From contig NZ_AZUP01000001.1 of NCBI RefSeq assembly GCF_000527135.1, positions 1,302,001-1,366,000 on the forward strand: DNA of 64,000 nt. Reading direction: 5' to 3'. This stretch comes from Methyloversatilis discipulorum. Its GTDB lineage: Bacteria > Pseudomonadota > Gammaproteobacteria > Burkholderiales > Rhodocyclaceae. Made by a program: the position numbers and the translations under genes. Within the stretch, counting starts at the first letter, position 1. Each line of letters starts with the position of its first letter. Shown piece after piece: positions 23,750-33,367 of the stretch. The notes beneath the pieces are model-generated. The model was not told the DNA's origin. It ran no database searches and saw only the letters and a program-made list of their open reading frames with translations.

Positions 23750-25092
23750 GGGCCCACCCTCTGCACTGCGGTATCGAGAACGGCCTTGGCCGGCTTGCGG
23801 TCGGCCCACAGCTCTTCCAGTTCCTCGTCGAGCACGGCGCGCACCTTCGGATTGTCGGCCACCGCGCTTTGATGCGATTCGGCGGTACCCGGCTTGCTAG
23901 AAAGCTGGCGCAGCGCCACCCGCGCCACGCCATCGATGGTCGGCGCATCGACCGGACTGATCGCCACCATGCCCGCGCGATTCAGCGGAATGAAGCCGGT
24001 GGCGCGCGCCCACTGGGCCTGGCGGTCTGGATCCAGCACGAAGGTGACGAAACGCGCGATGGTCTGCGTTTCGCTCGCGCTGCGGCCGGCACTCACCCAC
24101 AGACTGGCGCCGTCGGCCAGCGTGTGACGCGGCGCCTGGCGGATGTCGTCGTGGTAGGGCAGCGCCGCGACACCGACCTCGAACTTGGCGTCGCGCTTGA
24201 TCTGCGGCCAGGCCGACGAACGCGCGGTCAACACCTGACACTGGCCACCGGAGAACATCGGCACCGCTTCGTCGCCGCGGCCGAAGATGTGCAGGTAGCG
24301 GCTCTTGTACCAGGACGACATTAGCGCAAGATGTTTCACCTGCACCAGGCCGTTGATCGCCAGCGCCTCGCCTTTCTTGCCGTTCTTGCGGGCGAAGGGC
24401 TCGTTGTGCCAGGCGCTGATGTTGTCGACGTGGATCTGCGTCGGCCGTGCGCTGGTGTACGGGCAGGCATAGCCGCCGTCGCGCAGCTGGCCGAGTGCGG
24501 CCTGCAGCGTGAACCAGTGGTCGGGCGGCGCGGCCGGGTCGAGGCCGACACGGGCGAAGGCATCCTTGTTGTAGAACATGACCGGCGTGGTGAGGCCGAT
24601 CGGCAGCGCATTCAGACGGCCCTTGGTGCCGGCAAGGTAAGGCGGCATCGGCGCCGGGATCGGCACAGCAGCGAACTTCTCTTTCGCCTTGGTCATCACC
24701 TCGTGCAGCGGCGTGTAACGCGGCTTGCCTTCGAGAAAATGCTGACGCGCCTCGTCGTCGAGCACCTGCATCGCCGGCGGCTTCTCGCCGGTGCCGCCCA
24801 GCGGCGCCAGCACGATCTTCTGCTTGCCCTTGCCACTGGCGTTGAATTCGTCGACCAGCGTCTGCAGCGCGGCAGTACCGGCTTCGTCCAGGCCATGCGC
24901 CAGTTCGATCTCCGCCGGCTCCTGCGGCGCCGCGGTCTTTGCGGCCGACTTTGCCGTCGACTTGGTGGCCGGCTTGGTCGCCGACTTCGTCGCCTTCGCC
25001 GCCGGCTTCTTCACTTCGGCGGCCGCATGCACCATCAGCGGCCACGACACGACGCTGGCCGCGAGCAGCGCGGCAAACGACTTCTTGAGCAT
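23719..25092 (-). CDS. ugpB: UgpB-like extracellular solute-binding protein
   Basis: A 457-residue exported binding protein of family 1. A signal peptide (to about residue 24) is followed by an unusual Lys/Ala/Thr-rich tract of about 30 residues (VKKPAAKATKSATKPATKST and on). The body matches UgpB, which binds sn-glycerol 3-phosphate and glycerophosphodiesters: NISAWHNEPFARKNG, NGLVQVKHLALMSSW and GRGDEAVPMFSGGQC. It has a good ribosome site (AGGAGAA). It heads an operon with ugpQ, but UgpA, UgpE and UgpC are missing here and must be elsewhere if it serves transport. Confidence 0.85.
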   Translation of the reverse strand: MLKKSFAALLAASVVSWPLMVHAAAEVKKPAAKATKSATKPATKSTAKSAAKTAAPQEPAEIELAHGLDEAGTAALQTLVDEFNASGKGKQKIVLAPLGGTGEKPPAMQVLDDEARQHFLEGKPRYTPLHEVMTKAKEKFAAVPIPAPMPPYLAGTKGRLNALPIGLTTPVMFYNKDAFARVGLDPAAPPDHWFTLQAALGQLRDGGYACPYTSARPTQIHVDNISAWHNEPFARKNGKKGEALAINGLVQVKHLALMSSWYKSRYLHIFGRGDEAVPMFSGGQCQVLTARSSAWPQIKRDAKFEVGVAALPYHDDIRQAPRHTLADGASLWVSAGRSASETQTIARFVTFVLDPDRQAQWARATGFIPLNRAGMVAISPVDAPTIDGVARVALRQLSSKPGTAESHQSAVADNPKVRAVLDEELEELWADRKPAKAVLDTAVQRVGPCAAANSLSC

Positions 25093-25139
25093 CCGTTGTT
25101 CTCCTGTTCGCAGCCGTGCGATACGGCTGCAGCGCCCGG

Positions 25140-26189
25140 TCAGGGTGCCGGGTTGGTGTAGCGAAGGTGAATGGCGTCGATGGCGGCGGTGACCTCGTCG
25201 GTCAGCTCAACCTTCCACGCCTCTATATTTTCGCGCAACTGCGCTGCCGACGTCACGCCGATCAGCGTGCTGGCGACGGTACGCCGCCGGTAGCAGAAGG
25301 CCAGCGCGAGCTGAGCCGGCGTCAGGCCGTGCGCACGCGCCAGTTCGGCGTAGGCACGCGAGGCCGGCGCGACATTCTCCTTGAAGTAGCGCTGGCCGAA
25401 CTGCGGAAAGGCCGTGATGCGCCCGGCAGCCTGCGCGTCAGCGACATACTTGCCGCTGAGATGACCGAAGCCCAGCGGCGAATAGGCCAGCAGCGACACC
25501 TGTTCGCGCTCGCACACTTCGGACAGGCCCATGTCGAAGGTGCGGTTCATCAGGTGATAGGCGTTCTGGATGCTGACCACGCGCGGCAGGCCTTCGTCGG
25601 CTAGACGCAGGCAGCTCATCAGGCCCCACGGTGTTTCGTTCGACACGCCGACGTGGCGCACCTTGCCTTCGTCGATCAGCTTCGCCATCGCTTCCAGCTG
25701 GCTACGCAAGGGCGCCGCGTCGCGTTCGGCCGACGGGTCGTACTCGTACTGGCCGAACATCGGCACGTTCCGCGCCGGCCAGTGGATCTGGTAGAGGTCG
25801 ATGTAGTCTGTGCCCAGCCGGCGCAACGACCCTTCCACCGCCTCGCGGATGTTCGCCGCGTCCAGCGCAAGCGGGCCGCCGCGTATCCAGGGCATGCCGC
25901 GCGCCGGTCCGGCCACCTTGGTGGCGACGATCACCTTGTCGCGCGGCTTCTTCGTCAGCCAGCTGCCGACGATGCGTTCGGTGGCGCCGGAGGTTTCGGC
26001 GCGCGCCGGGACCGGGTACATTTCGGCCGCGTCGAGCAGATCGATGCCGGCTTCGAAGGCTTCGTCCATCAGCGCATGTGCGCTGCGTTCGTCGACCTGC
26101 TGGCCGAAGGTCATGGTGCCGAGGCCGATGGCCGGCACTTCGAGCGTCGAGCGCCCGAGCTGGCGCCGCGCGATATCCTTGCTGTTCAT
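25140..26189 (-). CDS. Aldo/keto reductase (Tas-like)
   Basis: A 349-residue NADP(H)-dependent oxidoreductase of the aldo-keto reductase superfamily, closest in pattern to E. coli Tas. The N-terminal GLGTMTFGQQ, the catalytic Asp/Tyr region (IDLLDAAEMYPVPARAETSG), the Lys of IVATKVAG, DYIDLYQIHWP with the catalytic His, and the NADP-binding end (ASTLIGVTSAAQLRENI) are all present. Substrate unknown. It is divergent from rlmM with about 100 bases between. Confidence 0.9.
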   Translation of the reverse strand: MNSKDIARRQLGRSTLEVPAIGLGTMTFGQQVDERSAHALMDEAFEAGIDLLDAAEMYPVPARAETSGATERIVGSWLTKKPRDKVIVATKVAGPARGMPWIRGGPLALDAANIREAVEGSLRRLGTDYIDLYQIHWPARNVPMFGQYEYDPSAERDAAPLRSQLEAMAKLIDEGKVRHVGVSNETPWGLMSCLRLADEGLPRVVSIQNAYHLMNRTFDMGLSEVCEREQVSLLAYSPLGFGHLSGKYVADAQAAGRITAFPQFGQRYFKENVAPASRAYAELARAHGLTPAQLALAFCYRRRTVASTLIGVTSAAQLRENIEAWKVELTDEVTAAIDAIHLRYTNPAP

Positions 26190-26287
26190 TTCGTCGCTTG
26201 TCGTGAGACGGTGTGTCGTCAGGCGAAGGCCAGACGTGTACCACAGACCGCGACCTGCGACGTCGATTCCCGCTGATCGGAAATACC

Positions 26288-27388
26288 TTGAAAACTAATC
26301 TTCACGGCCTGCTGCTGTACTGCCGCCCCGGCTTCGAGCGCGAATGCGCGCAGGAAGTCGCCGACCGCTGCGGCGAGGCCGGCCACCTGGTCGAGGTGCA
26401 GGCCGAAGCCAACAGCGGCTGGGTCGAAGCGCGCGCCGAAGGCGGCGCGCTGTGGGCACTGACCCGCGTGCTGCGCTGGCAGGACCTCTGTTTCGCCCGC
26501 CAGTTGCTGTGGTCAGGCCGCACGGTCGAGGGCATGAGCCCGGGTGACCGCGTGACGCCCATCGTCGAGGCGGCGCGCGCGCTGTGCGACGGCTACAGCG
26601 ACTTCCTGATCGAAACGCCGGACACCGACGGCGCGAAGTCGCTGTCGTCGATGACCAAGAAGCTGGAGCCGCACATGGGCGAGGCGCTGGAACAGGCCGG
26701 CGCCTTCACCGACGATCCGTCGGCGCCACGCCTGCACGTGCTGTTCACCGCCGCCGACCGCGCGACGGTCGCGCTGAGCTGGCCGAACCGCCGCAGCGAA
26801 TGGCTGAACGGCATACCGCGCCTGCGCATGCCGCGCGAAGCGCCGTCGCGCTCGACGCTGAAACTGGCCGAAGCCTTCCACACGCTGCTGAGCGAGGACG
26901 AACAGGAGCGCCTGCTCAAGCCGGGCATGACCGCGGTCGACCTCGGCGCAGCGCCCGGCGGCTGGACCTGGCAGCTGGTGTCGCGCCACATCCACGTAAC
27001 CGCGGTCGATAACGGTCGCATGAATCCGGAACTGCTGGAAACCGGCCTGGTGATCCACAAACGCGAGGACGGCTTCCGCTTCGTGCCGCGCAAGCCGGTG
27101 GACTGGCTGGTGTGCGACATGGTCGAACAGCCTCGCCGCGTCGCCGCGCTGGTCGCCCGCTGGATTGCGCAGGGCTTGTGCCAGCACGTCATTTTCAACC
27201 TCAAGCTGCCGATGAAGCGGCGCTATGACGAGCTGCAGCTCTGTACCGACCTGATTGGCGAGGCGCTGGCCTCGGTCGACAAGAAGCACGAACTGCGCTG
27301 CCGCCAGCTCTATCACGACCGCGAGGAGGTGACCTGCTACCTCGGCGTGCCGGGCAAGGCGGGTGGCGGTCGCAAACGCAAGCGCTGA
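26288..27388 (+). CDS. rlmM: 23S rRNA 2'-O-ribose C2498 methyltransferase
   Basis: A 366-residue protein, the same length as E. coli RlmM, which methylates C2498 of 23S rRNA. An N-terminal THUMP-like region is followed by a Rossmann methyltransferase domain with the SAM-binding motif DLGAAPGGWTWQL near residue 220, LVCDMVEQPRR and FNLKLPMKRR. The TTG at 26288 is chosen because it gives the conserved start KTNLHGLLLYCRPGFE; the frame upstream is open to 26213 but not conserved-looking. Confidence 0.92.
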   Translation: MKTNLHGLLLYCRPGFERECAQEVADRCGEAGHLVEVQAEANSGWVEARAEGGALWALTRVLRWQDLCFARQLLWSGRTVEGMSPGDRVTPIVEAARALCDGYSDFLIETPDTDGAKSLSSMTKKLEPHMGEALEQAGAFTDDPSAPRLHVLFTAADRATVALSWPNRRSEWLNGIPRLRMPREAPSRSTLKLAEAFHTLLSEDEQERLLKPGMTAVDLGAAPGGWTWQLVSRHIHVTAVDNGRMNPELLETGLVIHKREDGFRFVPRKPVDWLVCDMVEQPRRVAALVARWIAQGLCQHVIFNLKLPMKRRYDELQLCTDLIGEALASVDKKHELRCRQLYHDREEVTCYLGVPGKAGGGRKRKR

Positions 27389-27727
27389 GGCGCTGAGCGG
27401 CGGGGCGGCGGCCCGGCCTCAAGATCAGCCACAAGCGCCCGCCCCGCCTGTGCGATAATGCGCGCGCAGTCGCCTCGCCGGTTATGGCGCGGCCCGGAGT
27501 TTCCGATCCGGCCATGAATCCACGGCCGATCCCCACTTCCCCCGCCCTGGCGCCTGCGCCCCCGGGCACGACATTCGCGCTGGCACCCTCGCCGCGCGCC
27601 TCGCGCCGGGTTTTCCGGAACCGATTTCCCCAGCCTGAACCGGCATGCCAGGCGGAAGTCCACAGAAGCAACACGCACCGCGGCAATGTGCCCGGCGCGC
27701 GCTTCTGCACAAGAGAGCTTCGCATCC
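27389..27727 (+). promoter_or_regulatory. Promoter and long leader of the DEAD-box helicase gene
   Basis: This 339-base gap has no convincing gene. An extended -10 element TGCGATAAT lies at 27451-27459, with no good -35 box. Transcription from about 27466 would give a leader of roughly 260 nt before the rhlE start. Long leaders are common for RNA-helicase and cold-shock genes. No terminator-like hairpin with a U-run was seen in it. Confidence 0.45.
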
Positions 27728-29176
27728 ATGTCGTTTGAAGAACTCGGGTTGATTCCCGAACTGCTGCGTGCCGTGGCCGATACCGGCTACACCACGCCCA
27801 CCCCCATCCAGGCGCAGGCCATCCCCATCGTGCTGGCCGGCCGTGACGTGATGGGCGGCGCCCAGACTGGCACCGGCAAGACCGCCAGCTTCACGCTGCC
27901 TCTGCTGCAGCGCCTCGCACCGCACGCCAGCAGCTCGCCCTCGCCCGCCCGCCATCCGGTGCGCGCGCTCATCGTCTGCCCGACGCGCGAACTGGCGATG
28001 CAGGTGCACGAGAGCGTCAAGACCTATTCGAAACACCTGCCGCTGCGTTCGGTGTGCATCTACGGCGGCGTGGACATGAAGGCGCAAGTCGCCGAACTGC
28101 GCCAGGGCCGCGAAATCGTCGTCGCCACGCCGGGCCGCCTGCTCGACCACGTCGAAGGCAAGACCATCAGCCTGAGCCAGGTGCAGATGCTGGTGCTGGA
28201 CGAAGCCGACCGCATGCTGGATATGGGTTTCATCCCGGACATCAAGCGCATCCTCGCGCTGCTGCCGGCGCAACGCCAGAGCCTGCTGTTCTCCGCCACC
28301 TTCTCGGAAGAGATCAAGAAGCTGGCCCAAGCCATGTTGCGCGACCCGCAACTGATCGAGGTCGCACGCCGCAACGCCACCGCGGAAACCATCACCCACC
28401 GTGTGCACGCCTGCGGCACCGACGACAAGCGCGCACTGCTGACCCACCTGCTCACGCAGGACAGCTACGCCGACCGCCAGGCTCTGGTGTTCGTGAACAC
28501 CAAGTTCGGCGCCAGCCGGCTCGCTCACCACCTGGTACGCCAGGGCGTGGCCGCCGACGCCATCCACGGCGACAAGAGCCAGCAGCAGCGCACCGAAGCG
28601 CTGGAAGCGTTCAAGAACGGCAGCGTGCGCGTGCTGGTGGCGACCGACGTCGCCGCCCGCGGCCTCGACATCGAAGACCTGCCTTTCGTGATCAACTTCG
28701 AACTGCCGCACAACGCCGAAGACTACGTGCACCGCATCGGCCGCACCGGCCGTGCCGGCCGCTCGGGCGAAGCCATTTCGCTGGCGGCGCCCGAAGAAAA
28801 GGGTCGCGTGGCGGACATCGAAAAGCTGATCCGCAAGCCGATCGAAATCGTCGTGCCGGAAGGTTTCGACCCGGCGCGTGCGCGAACGCGCGAAACGCGT
28901 TCCGAGCGTCCGGAACGTGCAGCGCGCAGCGAACGCGGTGAGCGCGGCGAACGGCGCAGCCGCCCATCAACCGGCGACGCGCCCCGCGCCCCGCGTGCGC
29001 CCCGCGCCAGCGCATCGACGGTCGCCGCCGACGGCTTCGACTTCAGCAAGCCCTACGAATCGGCGACACCCGACGCCCCTGCTGACGGTGGCGACAGCAC
29101 CTCGGCACCGACGCCGGCCAAGCGCAGCGGCAAGCGTCAGGTCGCCGCACTGCTCGGCGGCAGCGGAAAACGCTGA
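27728..29176 (+). CDS. rhlE: DEAD-box ATP-dependent RNA helicase, RhlE type
   Basis: A 482-residue helicase. All core motifs are present: Q motif (TPTPIQAQAIP), AQTGTGKT, PTRELAMQV, TPGRLLD, VLDEADRML, SAT, ATDVAARGLDIEDLPFVINFELP and HRIGRTGRAGR. A ~110-residue Arg/Ala/Ser-rich C-terminal tail follows the core and probably binds RNA. RhlE-type helicases assist ribosome assembly and RNA turnover. The start at 27728 (MSFEELGL) matches the family. A terminator follows at 29193. Confidence 0.93.
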   Translation: MSFEELGLIPELLRAVADTGYTTPTPIQAQAIPIVLAGRDVMGGAQTGTGKTASFTLPLLQRLAPHASSSPSPARHPVRALIVCPTRELAMQVHESVKTYSKHLPLRSVCIYGGVDMKAQVAELRQGREIVVATPGRLLDHVEGKTISLSQVQMLVLDEADRMLDMGFIPDIKRILALLPAQRQSLLFSATFSEEIKKLAQAMLRDPQLIEVARRNATAETITHRVHACGTDDKRALLTHLLTQDSYADRQALVFVNTKFGASRLAHHLVRQGVAADAIHGDKSQQQRTEALEAFKNGSVRVLVATDVAARGLDIEDLPFVINFELPHNAEDYVHRIGRTGRAGRSGEAISLAAPEEKGRVADIEKLIRKPIEIVVPEGFDPARARTRETRSERPERAARSERGERGERRSRPSTGDAPRAPRAPRASASTVAADGFDFSKPYESATPDAPADGGDSTSAPTPAKRSGKRQVAALLGGSGKR

Positions 29177-29192
29177 GGCGGGATGAGACGAC

Positions 29193-29217
29193 AACGGCGC
29201 CGATGGCGCCGTTTTCT
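29193..29217 (+). terminator. Intrinsic terminator after the helicase gene
   Basis: A 9-bp perfect stem AACGGCGCC/GGCGCCGTT with a GAT loop, followed by TTCTTT. It lies 16 bases after the helicase stop. Confidence 0.85.
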
Positions 29218-29224
29218 TTGGTGT

Positions 29225-29314
29225 TGGCGGAAGCGGTGAGATTCGAACTCACGAACGCCTTGCGACGTTGCCGGTTTTCAAGACCGGTGCATTCAACCAC
29301 TCTGCCACGCTTCC
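29225..29314 (-). tRNA. tRNA-Ser (anticodon UGA)
   Basis: A 90-nt tRNA with encoded CCA. The acceptor stem GGAAGCG pairs with CGCTTCC. The anticodon stem-loop GGTCTTGAAAACC gives anticodon TGA. A long variable arm (GGCAACGTCGCAAGGCGTT region) is typical of serine tRNAs, and the T arm reads GTGAGTTCGAATCTCAC. It lies opposite to and just beyond the helicase terminator. Confidence 0.96.
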
Positions 29315-29454
29315 TGGATGCCGCCTGTCATGCGCACAATGGCGCCAGACAAGGGTTACGGATGAGGCGCGCAGTCTAGCATGATGAGCAGCGTTGAAAC
29401 TTCGCACCCTGTGCGATAGTCTTTAGAACACTAATCATCCTTCGGGAGACATTG

Positions 29455-30144
29455 ATGCAACCGCAATTCCAGAGCATGCAGACCACCGGTTCGCTGTCCG
29501 CCGGCCAGAACCGCGTGCTGCGCAATACCTACATGATGCTGGCCGTGTCCATGGTGCCGACGCTGCTCGGCGCGCTGGTCGGCGTGCAGATGCGTTTCAG
29601 CTTCTTCTCCGGCAGTCCGCTCATTTCCTTCGTGCTCTTCCTCGGCATCGCCTGGGGCTTCATGTGGGCGATCGAGAAGAACAAGAACAGCGGCCTCGGC
29701 GTCGCCCTGCTGCTCGGTTTCACCTTCTTCATGGGGCTGATGCTGAGCCGCATCCTGCAGGTGGCGCTGGGCTTCTCGAACGGTGGCTCCATCATCGCGA
29801 TGGCGGCCGGCGGTACGGCGGTCACCTTCCTCGTGCTGTCGTCGGTCGCTGCAACGACCAAGCGCGATTTCTCGAACATGGGCAGCTTCCTGATGATCGG
29901 CATGATTGTCATCCTGCTGGCCATCGTCGCCAACATCTTCCTGCAGATGCCGGGCCTGCATCTGGCGATTTCCGCTGCCATCGTGCTGATCTCGGCCGCC
30001 TGGATGCTGTACGACATCCAGCGCATCGTGCGCGGCGGTGAGACCAACTATGTGTCGGCGTCGCTGTCGGTCTATCTGAACCTGTACAACATGTTCGTCA
30101 GCCTGCTGAACCTGCTGATGGCACTGACCGGTCAGCGCGAATAA
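29455..30144 (+). CDS. Bax inhibitor-1/YccA family membrane protein
   Basis: A 229-residue inner-membrane protein with seven hydrophobic segments, consistent with the BI-1/TMBIM family (E. coli YccA and YbhL). The conserved C-terminal part with SAAWMLYDIQRIVRGGETNY contains the Asp typical of the family pore region. YccA modulates the FtsH protease in E. coli, and others act in calcium leak; which applies here is unknown. The start at 29455 follows CGGGAGA. A strong terminator ends the transcript. Confidence 0.92.
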   Translation: MQPQFQSMQTTGSLSAGQNRVLRNTYMMLAVSMVPTLLGALVGVQMRFSFFSGSPLISFVLFLGIAWGFMWAIEKNKNSGLGVALLLGFTFFMGLMLSRILQVALGFSNGGSIIAMAAGGTAVTFLVLSSVAATTKRDFSNMGSFLMIGMIVILLAIVANIFLQMPGLHLAISAAIVLISAAWMLYDIQRIVRGGETNYVSASLSVYLNLYNMFVSLLNLLMALTGQRE

Positions 30145-30165
30145 GCGAAACTCGTTTCAGCCGAA

Positions 30166-30199
30166 AGCCCCGCGGGCGCGAGCCCTGCGGGGCTTTTTT
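30166..30199 (+). terminator. Intrinsic terminator after the BI-1 gene
   Basis: A strong hairpin, AGCCCCGC with an inner GGGC/GCCC pair and GCGGGGCT, ends in TTTTTT. It lies 22 bases after the stop codon at 30144. Confidence 0.9.
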
Positions 30200-30227
30200 C
30201 TTTGCTGTGCGCGAAGCCGCGGCGGGG

Positions 30228-31550
30228 TCAGGCGCGTTCGATCAGTGCGATCGACTCGACGTGCGAGGTCTGCGGGAACATGTTGGCGATGCCGGCGCCG
30301 CGCAGGCGGTAACCCTTCTGCACGATGAGCACTTCGAGGTCGCGCGCCAGCGTGGCCGGGTTGCACGACACATAAACGATGCGCGACGGCGCCGCTTCGT
30401 CGGCCGAGTGCGGCAGGGACTTCACCAGTTCCATCGCGCCCTCGCGCGGCGGATCGATCAGCATCTTGTCGAAGCGGCCGAGCGCGGCGTAGGACTCGGG
30501 CGTGATCTCGAACAGATTGGCGACCGCAAAGCTCGACCGCTCGGCCAGCCCGTTGGCCGCCGCGTTGCGCGCAGCGCGCTTCACCAGCGCATCGGCACCT
30601 TCGATGCCGACCACGTCGGCACCGAGCGACGCGATCGGCAGCGAGAAATTGCCGAGGCCACAGAACATGTCGGCGATGCGCTCGCCCGGCTGCGGCGCCA
30701 GCAGCGACATCGCGCGACGCAGCAGCGAGCGGTTGATGCCGTGGTTCACCTGCGTGAATTCGGTCGGCGCGAACGCCAGCTTCACGCCGAAATCCGGCAG
30801 CGAGTAGGCCAGTTCGGGCATCGGAATCGGCCAGAACGGCAGCACCGTGTCCGGGCCACCCGGCTGCACGTAGATGTGCAGCCGATGAGCGTCGGCAAAC
30901 GCGCGCAGCGCAGCCTCGTCGTCGGCGGTCATCTTCTCGAGGATGCGGAACACCAGCACCGTCATCTGTTCTTCGCGCTCGCCGCCGATGGCGACCTCGA
31001 TCTGCGGCAGTCGGTCACGCAGCGAAAAGCCGTCGATCAGTGTGCGCAGCGGCAGCAGCAGCGCCGACACGTGCGGCGGCAGCACCTCACAGGAATCCAT
31101 GTCGGCGACGTAGCTCGACTTCTTTTCACGGAAACCGACCAGCACGCCGCCCTTGCGCGGCACGTAGCGCACCGACAGCCGCGCGCGGTAGCGATAGCCC
31201 CAGCCCGGACCGACCAGCGGCGCAAACACCGTTTCCGGCTTGACGCGGCCGACGTGCCACAAAGCGTCTTCGAGCACGCGCTGCTTGGCCGAAGCTTGGG
31301 CAGCGACGTCCAGGTGCTGCATGCTGCAGCCACCGCAGTTGCCGAAGTGGCGGCAGCGCGGCGTCACCCGTTGGGCGCTCGGCCGCACGATGCGGCTGAT
31401 CTGCGCCAGTTCGTAGGACGCCTTCTTGCGGTAGGGAGAGAAATCGATGGTTTCGCCCGGCAAGGCGCCATCGACGAAGATGACCTTGCCTTCGTAATGG
31501 GTGACGCCGCGACCTTCGTGGTCCAGCGATTCGATACGGGCGACCGGCAT
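30228..31550 (-). CDS. rlmD: 23S rRNA (uracil-1939-C5) methyltransferase
   Basis: A 440-residue RumA/RlmD-type enzyme. An N-terminal TRAM domain is followed by the iron-sulfur cysteines ([10 protein letters not shown] and a later Cys), a SAM-binding motif [15 protein letters not shown] and the catalytic-Cys region [17 protein letters not shown]. It methylates U1939 of 23S rRNA. The start at 31550 ([13 protein letters not shown]) fits family length; an earlier in-frame start is open but would add an unconserved tail. It is divergent from the roxA-like gene. Confidence 0.93.
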   Translation of the reverse strand: MPVARIESLDHEGRGVTHYEGKVIFVDGALPGETIDFSPYRKKASYELAQISRIVRPSAQRVTPRCRHFGNCGGCSMQHLDVAAQASAKQRVLEDALWHVGRVKPETVFAPLVGPGWGYRYRARLSVRYVPRKGGVLVGFREKKSSYVADMDSCEVLPPHVSALLLPLRTLIDGFSLRDRLPQIEVAIGGEREEQMTVLVFRILEKMTADDEAALRAFADAHRLHIYVQPGGPDTVLPFWPIPMPELAYSLPDFGVKLAFAPTEFTQVNHGINRSLLRRAMSLLAPQPGERIADMFCGLGNFSLPIASLGADVVGIEGADALVKRAARNAAANGLAERSSFAVANLFEITPESYAALGRFDKMLIDPPREGAMELVKSLPHSADEAAPSRIVYVSCNPATLARDLEVLIVQKGYRLRGAGIANMFPQTSHVESIALIERA

Positions 31551-31631
31551 GACGTGTCCTGCGAGAGCGAAAGGGCGCGATTTTACCTGCTGCATGCGCC
31601 GCGGCCGCGCCATCGCGGATAATCCGCACCC

Positions 31632-32759
31632 ATGGACAAGACACTGCTCGGCGGGCTCAGCCCGCGTACCTTCCTGCGCGACTACTGGCAGAAGAAACCG
31701 CTGCTCATCCGCGGCGCCATCCCCGGCTTCAACGGCTTGCTGCCGCGCGAGCAATTACTCGATCTCGCACGTGACGAAGACGTCGAATCGCGCTTCATCG
31801 CGCACGACGGCCGCAACTGGGAAATGGAGCGCGGCCCCCTGCCCGCCTCGCTGATCCGGCGCCCGAAAACGAAACCGTGGACCGTACTGGTGCAGGGCCT
31901 GAACATGCTGCTGCCGCAAGCCGACGCGCTGATGCGCCGTTTCAGCTTCGTGCCCTACGCCCGGCTGGACGACGTGATGGTGAGCTACGCCACCGATGGC
32001 GGCGGCGTCGGTCCGCACTTCGATTCCTACGACGTGTTCCTGCTGCAGGGCACCGGCAAGCGCCGCTGGCAGATCAGCGAACAGACCGACCTGACGCTGG
32101 TCGATGGCGCGCCCTTGCGCATCCTGAAGAACTTCGTGCCGGAGCACGAATGGGTGCTGGAACCGGGCGACATGCTCTACCTGCCGCCCAAGTGTGCGCA
32201 CAACGGCATCGCCGAGGGCGAATGCACCACCTACTCTATCGGCTTCCGCACGCCGTCGATGCAGGAACTGGCCAGCGGCTTCCTTGACTACCTGCGCGAC
32301 GAGATCTGCATGCCCGGCATGTACGCCGACCCCGACCTCGCACTGCAGGCCGATCCGGCCCAACTGCCGGCGGCGATGATAGACAGGGTCGAGGCGGTGC
32401 TGAACACCATCAAGTGGTCGCGCAAGGACGTCGAGGCCTTCCTCGGTGGCTATCTGAGCGAACCGAAGCCGCACGTGTTCTTCGACCCTCCGGACGATCC
32501 GCTGACGCCGAAGCGTTTTGCACAGCAGGTGTCGAAACACGGCGTGCGACTGGACGGCCGGACGCTGCTGCTGCGCAGTGGTAAACACTTCTGGATCAAC
32601 GGAGAACCGGTGGACCTGCCGGCCGACAGCGCCGACGCGCTGCGCGAACTCGCCAGCGCACGCAGCCTGGCGCGGGTGGCCGACCACGAAGGCACGCTAG
32701 ACCTGCTCTACGACTGGTACTGCGACGGCTTTCTGCACACCGGAGCCGCCATTGACTGA
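31632..32759 (+). CDS. roxA: JmjC/cupin-4 ribosomal protein hydroxylase (RoxA/YcfD-like)
   Basis: A 375-residue Fe(II)/2-oxoglutarate oxygenase of the cupin-4 family. The iron-binding HxD lies in [16 protein letters not shown] and the distal His in [18 protein letters not shown]. The C-terminal dimerisation/winged part is present ([15 protein letters not shown]). E. coli YcfD hydroxylates an arginine of ribosomal protein L16; the substrate here is assigned by homology. The next gene starts inside its last codons. Confidence 0.88.
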   Translation: MDKTLLGGLSPRTFLRDYWQKKPLLIRGAIPGFNGLLPREQLLDLARDEDVESRFIAHDGRNWEMERGPLPASLIRRPKTKPWTVLVQGLNMLLPQADALMRRFSFVPYARLDDVMVSYATDGGGVGPHFDSYDVFLLQGTGKRRWQISEQTDLTLVDGAPLRILKNFVPEHEWVLEPGDMLYLPPKCAHNGIAEGECTTYSIGFRTPSMQELASGFLDYLRDEICMPGMYADPDLALQADPAQLPAAMIDRVEAVLNTIKWSRKDVEAFLGGYLSEPKPHVFFDPPDDPLTPKRFAQQVSKHGVRLDGRTLLLRSGKHFWINGEPVDLPADSADALRELASARSLARVADHEGTLDLLYDWYCDGFLHTGAAID

Positions 32760-33240
32760 GGAAACGGGTGTCTTCCGTTTCGACGATCGTGCCGGCTATC
32801 AGGCAGCGATCGGCACACTGATCGCACAGATCGATCGATCGCTCGACATCTTCGACACCGATCTGCGCGACACCGCGCTCGATTCGCGCCACGCCGTCGA
32901 GGCACTGACTCGAGCCTTGGCACAGTCACCGCGCGCCGAGGTGCGCATCGTGCTGCACGACGCCGGGCCGCTGCAGCACCACATGCCCCGCCTGTGGGCG
33001 CTGTGCGCCGCACAATCGCACCGCCTGCACATCCGTCAGTTGCCGCGCACGCTGCGGCATCTGAGCGAGACATTCATGCTGAACGGATCGGCTGACGCGG
33101 TGATCCGCACTCATCTCGCGCACTGGCGGGGCAAGCACGTGCGCGCCCATACCGCCGAGATCGCCGGCTACAGCGGTCGATTCGCCGAGATCTGGGACAG
33201 TTGTTCATGTTGCATAAGCACAACAAAGCTTGGCTTGTAA
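32752..33240 (+). CDS. Conserved hypothetical protein downstream of roxA
   Basis: A 162-residue soluble protein starting with TTG at 32752, overlapping the roxA stop by 8 bases; GGAG lies 7 bases upstream of the start. Segments such as SLDIFDTDLRDTALDSRHAVEAL and VRIVLHDAGPLQHHMPRLWAL suggest a phospholipase D-like fold without the HKD catalytic motif, which is inference only. The overlap implies coupled translation. Function unknown. Confidence 0.78.
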   Translation: MTEETGVFRFDDRAGYQAAIGTLIAQIDRSLDIFDTDLRDTALDSRHAVEALTRALAQSPRAEVRIVLHDAGPLQHHMPRLWALCAAQSHRLHIRQLPRTLRHLSETFMLNGSADAVIRTHLAHWRGKHVRAHTAEIAGYSGRFAEIWDSCSCCISTTKLGL

Positions 33241-33283
33241 AACCTTGTTTCCAGCGCTGCAACTTGATCCGTGACGCTCGTGC

Positions 33284-33319
33284 TACTATTTTGGGCTGAT
33301 CGAGGTCGCTAGCTCGATC
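33284..33319 (+). promoter_or_regulatory. Promoter and inverted repeat upstream of the lipoprotein gene
   Basis: An extended -10 box TGCTACTAT ends at 33289; the -35 region is weak. Just downstream, GATCGAG at 33298 and CTCGATC ending at 33319 form a 7-bp inverted repeat with an 8-base spacer. It sits in the expected transcription start or leader, so it could be an operator or an mRNA 5' hairpin. Confidence 0.5.
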
Positions 33320-33367
33320 GGGTGTTGTACCGAATTCACGATGTAGCCAACAGCCAAGGAAATCAAA

